From the NCBI GenBank assembly GCA_013139435.1, contig WTAW01000050.1, forward strand, positions 1 through 6,562: 6,562 nt of DNA. Direction: 5' to 3'. Positions 1-6,022 of this stretch are shown here, piece by piece (the stretch's first letter is position 1; each line of letters begins with the position of its first letter). The notes beneath the pieces are model-generated. The model was given only the letters and a program-made list of their open reading frames with translations. It had not been told where the DNA came from and made no database searches. Source of the stretch: Candidatus Aminicenantota bacterium (GTDB lineage: Bacteria; Acidobacteriota; Aminicenantia; Aminicenantales; Aminicenantaceae). Both the position numbers and the translations under genes were made by a program.

Positions 1-118
1 CCCAGCGAGGAAACTTCGCTCGGTTCCGGGCTTCCCTCACATCTCCCCATGGGAGATGTACCATGCCCGTCCAGCCCTTCTCACGGTTTTGGAGATGCTT
101 CATCAAGCTCACAGTCGA
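1..118. other. Unassigned GC-rich leader upstream of the polysaccharide promoter
   Basis: No gene can be named here. All three plus-strand frames stay open: frame 1 from the window edge to a TGA at 157-159, frame 2 to a TAA at 167-169, and frame 3 to a TGA at 120-122. One minus-strand frame is also open across 1-154. So openness does not pick out a coding frame. Frame 1 would end with an ATGA overlap onto the next gene, which is what an upstream operon partner would look like. However, its translation is low-complexity Ser/Pro-rich and matches no family I know. Frame 2 gives a more ordinary composition but is equally unrecognised. The stretch could be the 3' tail of a gene cut by the window edge or a non-coding leader. 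Confidence 0.3.
39..59. repeat. Perfect 9-bp inverted repeat (hairpin) upstream of the promoter
   Basis: ACATCTCCC (39-47) and GGGAGATGT (51-59) are exact reverse complements separated by three bases. No T-run follows on the plus strand, so it does not look like a standard intrinsic terminator for an upstream gene. The 7-mer GGAGATG in its right arm (52-58) recurs at 91-97, where GATG-CTT-CATC (94-104) forms another small dyad. The dyads lie 15-80 bases upstream of the -35 box, a position that would suit regulator binding. That role is inference only. Confidence 0.5.
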
Positions 119-147
119 TTGACAAAAAGAAAGAGCCTTTTTATAAT
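119..147 (+). promoter_or_regulatory. Perfect consensus sigma-70 promoter for the polysaccharide genes
   Basis: TTGACA lies at 119-124 and TATAAT at 142-147, separated by exactly 17 bases. All 12 bases match the housekeeping consensus at the ideal spacing. Transcription should start about seven bases after the -10 box, near 154-156. The next gene's ATG is at 156, so the transcript would have a 5' leader of about 0-2 nt. This agrees with the lack of a usable Shine-Dalgarno sequence before that ATG. The main doubt is that a plus-strand frame reads through this region and ends at 159, so the match could lie inside a gene tail. Confidence 0.75.
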
Positions 148-155
148 CAACTTCA

Positions 156-1268
156 ATGAAGAGTCCTAAAGTCGCTCTCGTCCATGATTGGCTAACGGGT
201 CGAAGAGGTGGAGAGAAAGTCCTGGAAGTCTTTGCAGAAATCTATCCTGATGCACCCATCTACACGCTCTTTCATTTTCGCGGGAGCCAGATCCCGGATA
301 TCGAACAAAAGAGAATCGTTTCCAGTTTTATCCAGAGGTTTCCTTTTCTCAACAAAAAATACAGGTTTTACCTCCCATTGTTTCCCTTGGCTGTCGAGCT
401 CTTTGACCTTCAAGAGTATGACTTTATCATTTCGAGCTCTCACTGTGTGGCCAAAGGGGCCATTCCCAGGCCAGATGCCCTCCATGTCTGTTATGTCCAT
501 TCTCCCATGAGGTATGCCTGGAATCAGTACTCATCCTATTTTTCCCCAGAGATGCTGGGATTTTTTTCGAGAAGGATCATCCCGCCCATCATCCACCGTC
601 TGCGCATCTGGGATGAATCCTCCTCTCACAGAGTGGATCACTTTATTGCCAACGCCAAAGCTGTGTCTGACAGGATTTACAGGTATTACAAACGCCCTGC
701 TGATGTCATCCATCCACCGGTGGATACAGGGTTTTTTGAGCCTGGGGAGGTTGAAGAGGACTATTTCCTGATCGTTTCCGCATTGGTTCCATACAAGAGG
801 ATAGACCTAGCTATCGAAGCATTCAATCAAACAGGACAGCATCTGAAGATAATCGGTCAGGGGCCGGATTACCCAAAACTCAAAAGACGTGCGAAGCAAA
901 ATATTGAATTTTTAGGGTCGGTTTCTCCCGAATTCCTTCTCCAGGCTTACCAAAAATCCCGGGCGCTCGTAATCCCGGGTGAAGAGGATTTTGGAATCAA
1001 CTCTCTCGAATCCCAGGCTTGCGGTGTCCCTGTCATCGCCTGTGGAGGTGGAGGCGCAAAAGAATCCGTACTCCTCGGTGAGACAGGACTTCTGTACAAG
1101 GAACTGAGCAGCGAAAGCCTCGGCGCTGCGCTTGACAAATTTAAAGACATGACTTTTAATAAAACAACAATACGGGCAAATGCCATAAAATTCTCTCGCG
1201 ACTCGTTTAAGAAGAAGATCTCTTCCTACTTCCTACAGAAATGGGCAGAGCATGAGAGCCAGTTATGA
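156..1268 (+). CDS. GT4 glycosyltransferase, WbaZ-like (putative mannosyltransferase)
   Basis: A 370-residue GT-B fold, retaining glycosyltransferase of family GT4, probably acting on the cytoplasmic membrane face. It would move a sugar from a nucleotide donor to a lipid-linked polysaccharide intermediate. The N-terminal domain opens with VALVHDWLTGRRGGEKVLE (6-24) and has VHSPMRYAWN (114-123). A linker follows with DESSSHRVDHFIANAKAVSD (153-172) and VIHPPVD (184-190). The C-terminal donor domain has the SALVPYKRIDLAIEAF stretch (208-223) and the GT4 E-x7-E signature at E277 and E285 within EEDFGINSLE, followed by GVPVIACGGGG. This pattern matches the WbaZ-type subgroup, whose known member is an O-antigen mannosyltransferase; the sugar here is inferred. 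ATG 156 is the first possible start, because an in-frame TAA lies at 144-146. No Shine-Dalgarno is visible. The gene ends in an ATGA overlap with the next one. Confidence 0.93.
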   Translation: MKSPKVALVHDWLTGRRGGEKVLEVFAEIYPDAPIYTLFHFRGSQIPDIEQKRIVSSFIQRFPFLNKKYRFYLPLFPLAVELFDLQEYDFIISSSHCVAKGAIPRPDALHVCYVHSPMRYAWNQYSSYFSPEMLGFFSRRIIPPIIHRLRIWDESSSHRVDHFIANAKAVSDRIYRYYKRPADVIHPPVDTGFFEPGEVEEDYFLIVSALVPYKRIDLAIEAFNQTGQHLKIIGQGPDYPKLKRRAKQNIEFLGSVSPEFLLQAYQKSRALVIPGEEDFGINSLESQACGVPVIACGGGGAKESVLLGETGLLYKELSSESLGAALDKFKDMTFNKTTIRANAIKFSRDSFKKKISSYFLQKWAEHESQL

Positions 1269-2713
1269 TTAAGAGGCAAAGAAGCGGTCTGATCGGACTG
1301 TTTGTGCTGTGCGATATTTTCGGGATAACGCTCGCCTTTTTCTATTCCTATTTCTTCCGGTTCTATCTCTACATCATTCCTGTCGATCCCGCCAAGGGAA
1401 TTCCCCTTATCAAGCAATACGTATATGTTTTTCCTCTGTTTTTGATCGCACACATCGTGATCTTTTACCTCCAGGGGTTTTATAAAACGAGACTCAAAAG
1501 AACACAGATCGATGATTTTTTCCTTATTATGTTGAATGCGCTCCTTGCTATCCTGATCGTCTTGGCCGTACTGAATTATCTGTACACCTACAGTCAAGGT
1601 GCTGCCCCCTTGTTCCGCATGGCTTTCAAGATCTCTCACGGCTTTTTAGGGGTCTACCTGATCGCTGTTGTCATCGTCATCTCTGTCTTCAGACATCAGA
1701 TATACTTCATGATGAAGAGACGCTATGCGAAGGGGTATAACCTGAAGAATGTTCTCATCGTCGGGGCTGGTGAAATGGGCAAAGCGGTTGCGCAGAAGCT
1801 CGTCCGTTACAAAGACCTGGGTTTTATTGTCACAGGGTTTTTGGATGACCAAAGGAAAGAGGGTGAAGAGCTTAATGTGAATGGAGGGATCAAAGTCCTT
1901 GGGCCCGTTTCCGCGCTTGAAGACATTCTGGCGAAGAACAATATCAGTGAAGTTTATGTGGCTCTGGAATTGAGGAACTATCAAGAGATTCTGGAAACGC
2001 TCAAAACAGTGAATAAATATGCTGTGAACGTGAGGATCATTCCAGATCTTTTCCATTATCTGACCCTGAAATCGAGGATCGAAGACTTGGATGGATTCTC
2101 CGTGATATCCATTGACGAGCCGCCCATGCGAGGATTCGGGCTGTTTGTCAAACGTCTGATGGATCGTGTCGCCTCAGCCTTGGTGCTCATTTTTCTCTCG
2201 CCACTCCTCCTGGTTGTGGCCCTGATGATTAAATTGAGCTCCAAAGGACCGGTCTTCTATCACCAGGAGAGGATCGGATTGGATGGACGAAAATTCAACA
2301 TTCATAAATTTAGAACAATGATCTCCGAGGCTGAAGAAGGCACCGGACCTGTGATGTGCAAGCCTGATGATGAGAGGATCACAGGAGTCGGCCGGTTTCT
2401 CAGGAAGTACAGTGTTGATGAGTTTCCGCAGTTGATCAATGTCCTGAAGGGAGAGATGAGCCTTGTAGGGCCTCGCCCGGAAAGGCCTGTATTCGTGGAT
2501 GACTTTAAGGATAAAATCCCCAAATACATGCTTCGCCACAAGGTGAAATCCGGTATTACAGGGTGGGCGCAGGTTCACGGACTCAGACAGGACACGCCCA
2601 TTGATAAAAGACTCGACTTTGATTTTTACTACATCCAGAACTGGTCTTTAACTCTTGACGTGAAGATCCTTTGGAGGACGTTGGTTAAGGGCTTTGTTGA
2701 TAAAAATGCATAG
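1265..2713 (+). CDS. Undecaprenyl-phosphate sugar phosphotransferase, WcaJ-type (EPS-initiating polyprenyl glycosylphosphotransferase)
   Basis: A 482-residue inner-membrane enzyme. It transfers a sugar-1-phosphate (glucose in characterised WcaJ proteins) from a UDP-sugar to undecaprenyl phosphate, the first step of exopolysaccharide or O-unit assembly. Four hydrophobic segments lie at about 8-33, 53-73, 84-107 and 127-147. A Rossmann-like domain follows, with VLIVGAGEMG (163-172) and GFLDD (191-195). The catalytic bacterial sugar-transferase domain begins with KRLMDR (296-301) and a Pro-broken membrane helix (303-324, SP at 312-313). It continues with GPVFYHQERIG (328-338), KFRTM (348-352), the Asp-Glu pair D385-E386 in SVDEFPQL, SLVGPRPE (399-406), GITGWAQVHGLRQDT (430-444) and DFYYIQNWSL (453-462). 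Length and order fit full-length WcaJ-like proteins. It has the usual GLRGDT motif as GLRQDT (Gln442). GAGAG-like purines (GAGAG, 1254-1258) precede the ATG by six bases, and the ATGA overlap indicates translational coupling to the glycosyltransferase. The substrate sugar is not proven. Confidence 0.94.
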   Translation: MIKRQRSGLIGLFVLCDIFGITLAFFYSYFFRFYLYIIPVDPAKGIPLIKQYVYVFPLFLIAHIVIFYLQGFYKTRLKRTQIDDFFLIMLNALLAILIVLAVLNYLYTYSQGAAPLFRMAFKISHGFLGVYLIAVVIVISVFRHQIYFMMKRRYAKGYNLKNVLIVGAGEMGKAVAQKLVRYKDLGFIVTGFLDDQRKEGEELNVNGGIKVLGPVSALEDILAKNNISEVYVALELRNYQEILETLKTVNKYAVNVRIIPDLFHYLTLKSRIEDLDGFSVISIDEPPMRGFGLFVKRLMDRVASALVLIFLSPLLLVVALMIKLSSKGPVFYHQERIGLDGRKFNIHKFRTMISEAEEGTGPVMCKPDDERITGVGRFLRKYSVDEFPQLINVLKGEMSLVGPRPERPVFVDDFKDKIPKYMLRHKVKSGITGWAQVHGLRQDTPIDKRLDFDFYYIQNWSLTLDVKILWRTLVKGFVDKNA

Positions 2714-2770
2714 CCCCGTCCGTGCCGTAAACTTTTCCAAATCCGTGATTATAATATTCTGAATGATCAG

Positions 2771-2856
2771 TTGAGCGTCTTTTTATGTAGGGTCCGATCA
2801 CGGACGGACCGTTTGGGAAACGGTCCCTACATTTTAGCTGACGCATTTAGGCTCAA
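2771..2856. repeat. Nested inverted-repeat element, REP-doublet (REPIN/BIME)-like
   Basis: The core is ATGTAGGG (2785-2792) facing CCCTACAT (2825-2832). Inside it are two hairpins: GTCCG-ATCA-CGGAC (2792-2805) and GGACCGTTT-GGG-AAACGGTCC (2806-2826, a 9-bp perfect stem). A few bases can pair in either the core stem or the hairpins. Weaker flanking arms add GCGTC (2775-2779) with GACGC (2840-2844), and TTGAGC (2771-2776) with GCTCAA (2851-2856). Both ends present GTAG on the outgoing strand, which is the tetranucleotide that heads REP elements recognised by RAYT transposases. One copy cannot prove a dispersed repeat, so the REPIN label is inference. The palindrome itself is directly visible. 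Confidence 0.6.
2785..2835 (+). terminator. Possible intrinsic terminator after the polysaccharide genes
   Basis: The strong stem at 2806-2826 or the enclosing stem at 2785-2832 lies about 70-120 bases past the TAG at 2711-2713 and is followed by only four T residues (2832-2835). The stem is strong but the T-tract is short, so termination would be partial at best by sequence alone. On the minus strand the structure is followed by A residues rather than T, so it does not look like a terminator for the opposing operon. Confidence 0.3.
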
Positions 2857-2871
2857 AGATAAATCAAAATC

Positions 2872-3441
2872 TTATTTATTTTTTTTGGCTTGATAGATAC
2901 GATTGCCAATGAGGGTGTACTGGATCCCTGAAACAATGGTGAGTCCAAGAGTCAAGATATAGAGCCACAGCAAGTTAGGTTGAGCCGAATTGTTCACGTT
3001 GAAGAGAAGAACGAGGATCAGGACACTCATTTGGCAGACTGTGCTCATTTTTCCCACAAATGTGGGGGTGAATGTTGCATGCCTAGTGAGTTTGTACACC
3101 ACCCAAGAGCCCGTCACAATGTAGAGATCTCTTCCGATGACAATAATTGTGAGCCAAATGGGGATCACATTGGGCGAGCTAATGGAAGGGATGCTGAGAG
3201 CGATCATCGCTGCTGTCATGAGTAATTTATCTCCAGCAGGATCGAGGAGTGCACCGATTTTTGACTTTTGTTTCAGGAGCCGTGCTGCGATACCATCCAG
3301 CAAGTCGGTCGATGCTGCAATAAAAAAAACGATCAAAGCTCTAAGTGAATCGTGCTGAATCATGTAATAGAGGAAAAGAGGAATAAGGCCGATTCTCAGA
3401 ACACTGAACAAGTTGGGAATCGTGAAGATCCGCTCGCTCAT
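2872..3441 (-). CDS. CDP-alcohol phosphatidyltransferase (PgsA or CMP-forming cardiolipin synthase type)
   Basis: A 189-residue integral membrane enzyme that joins a CDP-diacylglycerol phosphatidyl group to an alcohol acceptor, releasing CMP. It carries the full family signature D-G-x2-A-R-x8-G-x3-D-x3-D at D49, G50, A53, R54, G63, D67 and D71, preceded by D46. The N-terminus IPNLFSVLRIGLIPLF (8-23) and several hydrophobic segments (about 10-28, 34-48, 92-111, 138-149 and 157-175) are typical. Automatic annotation would probably call it pgsA (phosphatidylglycerophosphate synthase). However, the region after the signature reads GRDLYIV (103-109) and PTFVGKMSTVCQM (126-138). PgsA usually has an ARE...ALRE segment and GKxKTxxQ there, and the visible pattern is closer to CMP-forming cardiolipin synthases. 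The exact product is therefore open. The ATG overlaps the upstream TGA as ATGA and no clear Shine-Dalgarno is seen, so translation is probably coupled. It is the last gene of the minus-strand operon in this window. Confidence 0.88.
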   Translation of the reverse strand: MSERIFTIPNLFSVLRIGLIPLFLYYMIQHDSLRALIVFFIAASTDLLDGIAARLLKQKSKIGALLDPAGDKLLMTAAMIALSIPSISSPNVIPIWLTIIVIGRDLYIVTGSWVVYKLTRHATFTPTFVGKMSTVCQMSVLILVLLFNVNNSAQPNLLWLYILTLGLTIVSGIQYTLIGNRIYQAKKNK

Positions 3442-4763
3442 TTTATCAATGCCAGAACAAGGTCCAAGAGCCGTGTGGCCTCTCGCCCGGAGACGGCTTG
3501 GTCTGGATTAAACTCTCTGTCTTGGGCAAGTGTCATGATGTCATAGGAAACCAAAAGGATTATGGAACGGTAATAGTAGTTGCTGGGAGAAACATCGGAG
3601 ATCTGTATCCTATTTGGAGGAATCTGTTGGATAAAATTGTATCCTTTCCTTTTTAAATGTTCGATAAGACGGAAGAGAATCTCGGACATTTCTGCACGAG
3701 TTATAATTTTTTTGGGCTGAAAGGTATGATTGGGGTAAACATCCAAGATCCCTAGCGAGGTTGTATGGAGAATGAATCTTGAGGCCCAAGATGTGGAGAT
3801 GTCGATGATGATGGGTGGTTTTCGCGATTGTTCATCGAGAATGTTTTTAAACTTGACACTCAAGAGTGCGGCCACATCCTCTTTGGTCACAGATTCAGTG
3901 GATTGTATGGCATTGTATTGACTGGGAAGCTCAAAAATTCCCAGCCTGTTCTTGATCGTTTCCAACCGGTCTCTGACCTCTTGGTCCCCTGGAGCTTGTT
4001 CCAAGAGGTCTTCATAGACGCCAAGGCTATTCTTGAGCTCACCGGCCTGGAAGAGCGTATCCGCATATGTCTTGCGGATATCTGTGTCCTGGGGTTCCTC
4101 GGCGTTCGCTGCTTTTAAATGGAGGAGTGCATTTTGGAAATTGCTTTCATCCCGGTAAATTTTGCCAAGGGCGAGATGAGCCTCTGTAGAATCAGGCGAA
4201 TAGTAGAGAGCCCTGAGGAAAGATCCTTTACTGTTCTCCGTATCTCCGGCCGATAGAAATGTTTTGGCCTCTGTCAATGCTTCTCCTGTCTTCCTTTCCT
4301 TGATTTCTTCGTATCGAGGTTTTGCCCATGGATTGTCTGAATCGATTTTCAGAATTTCTCTGTATTCAGAAAAAACACTATCCACATTATTGGAATCTTG
4401 ATAGACTTGCGCAAGGCCATAATGAGCCAGGTCCACATCCGGAAAATAGGACAGAGAGGCCTTGAAATACTGTTCAGCTGTTTGGGGGTTGCCCAAAAGA
4501 TAGGCGACGTAACCCATTCCCACATAATAGAAAGGACTCTCACTTCCGAGCTTTTCGATGATTTTCTGGGCATTCTTAGTATTCCCCACTTTTATGCTTT
4601 TCCATGCATCCTCTACTTGAATCCTCTCATCCAGAGAGAGGTCCGTCACGATGGATTGGGGCAATTCTCCCGTGTACAGGTTGGGGGGTGGTGGCTGATA
4701 AGTGGCGCAGGACCAAACCAGCAGAGATATGAGGATTATTAGAGCGGCAAGAGTTCTTTTCAC
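3438..4763 (-). CDS. TPR-repeat lipoprotein with C-terminal SLH domains
   Basis: A 441-residue predicted envelope lipoprotein. The signal peptide is KR + hydrophobic stretch (about 5-15) ending VWS-Cys19, an acceptable lipobox; Ala20 after the Cys does not suggest inner-membrane retention. A Pro-rich linker (24-27) leads to tetratricopeptide-like helices over about 78-262, clearest at 79-111 and 194-225. The C-terminus has S-layer homology modules: a degenerate half-module ending VTKEDVAALL (292-301), a good one from D321 through SWA (325-327) to TRAE (355-358), and a third from D390 to GREATRLL (426-433). TPRs bind protein partners, while SLH domains bind peptidoglycan-linked or secondary wall polymers; the specific role here is unknown. 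I chose GTG 4763 because it makes a GTGA overlap with hflX and gives an MKR start. A TTG at 4766 is in frame and also possible. It ends in an ATGA overlap with the phosphatidyltransferase gene. Confidence 0.88.
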   Translation of the reverse strand: MKRTLAALIILISLLVWSCATYQPPPPNLYTGELPQSIVTDLSLDERIQVEDAWKSIKVGNTKNAQKIIEKLGSESPFYYVGMGYVAYLLGNPQTAEQYFKASLSYFPDVDLAHYGLAQVYQDSNNVDSVFSEYREILKIDSDNPWAKPRYEEIKERKTGEALTEAKTFLSAGDTENSKGSFLRALYYSPDSTEAHLALGKIYRDESNFQNALLHLKAANAEEPQDTDIRKTYADTLFQAGELKNSLGVYEDLLEQAPGDQEVRDRLETIKNRLGIFELPSQYNAIQSTESVTKEDVAALLSVKFKNILDEQSRKPPIIIDISTSWASRFILHTTSLGILDVYPNHTFQPKKIITRAEMSEILFRLIEHLKRKGYNFIQQIPPNRIQISDVSPSNYYYRSIILLVSYDIMTLAQDREFNPDQAVSGREATRLLDLVLALIK

Positions 4764-6022
4764 CAATTGACTTCTCCTCTCTTTATGTAAGATACATAGT
4801 CGACCATTTTCTTTGGGTCTGCCATGATTTCGAGATCATAAAAATCTTTGTTGTCTATTCTTTTTAGCACAACTGACCATTTTGGGAAAGAATTAATTAT
4901 ATCCTTTTCTGATTTGGGGATACGTACGGAGAAATGCCGCATATGTTTGAACAGGATATCGTGAAAAACCTTCTTGAGAGCCTGGATGCCCGTTCCCGTT
5001 TTTGCTGAGATATAAACCTGATGGCTCCTCGTATCTGTGTTTCTCTGAATGATCTGCGTTTCGTCAGGCAAAAGGTCGATCTTGTTGTAGGCTTTGACTA
5101 TGGGGATATCAGAGATACCTAATTCAGCAAGCACGTTATTGACGGACCTGACTTGACTGTCGCAATGATCAGAAGTGATATCGATAACATGACACAGACA
5201 GTCCGCTTCTTTGATTTCTTCTAGAGTGGCTTTGAAGGCGGTGATCAGCTCCACAGGAAGCTTTCTGATAAAACCCACTGTATCGCTCAAAAAGAAAAAG
5301 AGGCCATCGGATAGAGTAACCCGACGGATCACTGGATCGAGCGTCGCAAAAAGCTGGGGAGAGCTCAGCATCTTTTCACTCGAAAGGATGTTGAATAGTG
5401 TTGATTTGCCTGTGTTAGTATACCCTATCAGTGAAACTACTGGTGTAATACCCCTTTTCCGGCTTCGGCGTTGTTCTGCACGTCTTTTCTGGATCTTGGA
5501 GATATCTTTTTTGATCTTGCTTATTTTGTTTTGAATCCTTCTTCGGTCTTCTTCGAGTTTTTTCTCGCCAGGACCACGGGTGCCGATGCCCCCGCCCAAG
5601 CGGGACAGAGCCTGTCCCTTTCCCAACAAGCGGGGAAGAAGATAATTGAACTGGGCGAGTTCCACTTGGAGCTTACCTTCTTTGCTTTGGGCCCTCTGGG
5701 CAAAAATGTCCAGGATCAATTGGGAGCGATCGATCACCTTCCCCTGAATCTCGTCTTCCAGACTCCTTTGCTGGATAGGAGACAGATTGTGCTCAAAGAC
5801 AACGAGGTCCGCTTGGAGCTCATCTTTCTGCTGGATGATCTCGGCCACTTTTCCTTCGCCCACGAGGAACTTGGGATTCTTTTTACTTCGGTATTGGACG
5901 ATCTTTTTAACAACTTCGGCACCGGCAGCTTTCACCAGACCCTCTAATTCTTCCATGGATTCTTCGGTCTCGAATTTTTCTTTTTTTGTAGTTGCGAGAT
6001 GGACGAGGATGGCTTTTTCCAT
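4760..6022 (-). CDS. hflX: GTPase HflX (ribosome-splitting/rescue factor)
   Basis: A 420-residue cytoplasmic GTPase of the Obg-HflX superfamily. HflX binds the 50S subunit and, in studied bacteria, splits stalled or stress-arrested ribosomes. The N-terminal HflX domain (about 1-150) contains VELAQFNYLLPRL (120-132) and the Gly-rich family signature GGGIGTRGPGE (143-153). A basic coiled-coil helix follows (about 154-190). The G domain has G1 GYTNTGKST (200-208), switch I region FATLDP (225-230), G3 DTVGF (247-251), G4 NKID (313-316) and G5 SAKTG (339-343). A short C-terminal domain (about 361-420) completes it. G1 has Thr204 where the common HflX form is GYTNAGKS; this is a tolerated position. 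All nucleotide-binding motifs are intact. The ATG overlaps the miaA stop as TAATG with only weak Shine-Dalgarno, implying coupling. The stop overlaps the next gene as GTGA. Confidence 0.96.
   Translation of the reverse strand: MEKAILVHLATTKKEKFETEESMEELEGLVKAAGAEVVKKIVQYRSKKNPKFLVGEGKVAEIIQQKDELQADLVVFEHNLSPIQQRSLEDEIQGKVIDRSQLILDIFAQRAQSKEGKLQVELAQFNYLLPRLLGKGQALSRLGGGIGTRGPGEKKLEEDRRRIQNKISKIKKDISKIQKRRAEQRRSRKRGITPVVSLIGYTNTGKSTLFNILSSEKMLSSPQLFATLDPVIRRVTLSDGLFFFLSDTVGFIRKLPVELITAFKATLEEIKEADCLCHVIDITSDHCDSQVRSVNNVLAELGISDIPIVKAYNKIDLLPDETQIIQRNTDTRSHQVYISAKTGTGIQALKKVFHDILFKHMRHFSVRIPKSEKDIINSFPKWSVVLKRIDNKDFYDLEIMADPKKMVDYVSYIKRGEVNW
4774..4778 (-). promoter_or_regulatory. Ribosome binding site (AGGAG) of the TPR-SLH lipoprotein gene
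   Basis: AGGAG, within AGAGAGGAGAAG on the minus strand, lies inside the 3' end of hflX. It is 10 bases before the GTG at 4763 and 7 bases before the TTG at 4766. It is the clearest Shine-Dalgarno of the minus-strand operon, but both spacings are workable, so it does not settle the start. The downstream gene may therefore also recruit ribosomes directly as well as through coupling. Confidence 0.65.

Noticed and set aside
4..20. AGCGA-GGAAACT-TCGCT as a tRNA stem-loop (5-bp stem, 7-base loop)
   Set aside because: The loop lacks the T33 of an anticodon loop and the TTCRA of a T-loop on either strand, and no acceptor or other tRNA arms surround it.
2174..2578. Minus-strand open frame of 134 codons inside the sugar phosphotransferase gene
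   Set aside because: It lies opposite the most conserved catalytic region of the sense gene and gives no recognisable protein.
2727..2755. TATAAT at 2750-2755 as a second plus-strand promoter, perhaps for a small RNA antisense to the phosphatidyltransferase gene
   Set aside because: At 16-18 base spacing the best -35 candidate matches only about three of six positions, and the TG is not at the extended -10 position. An AT-rich intergenic stretch gives such a box easily.
5471..5947. Long plus-strand open frame opposite hflX (158 codons)
   Set aside because: It is the antisense shadow of hflX, which has all GTPase motifs intact; the antisense peptide shows no recognisable domain.
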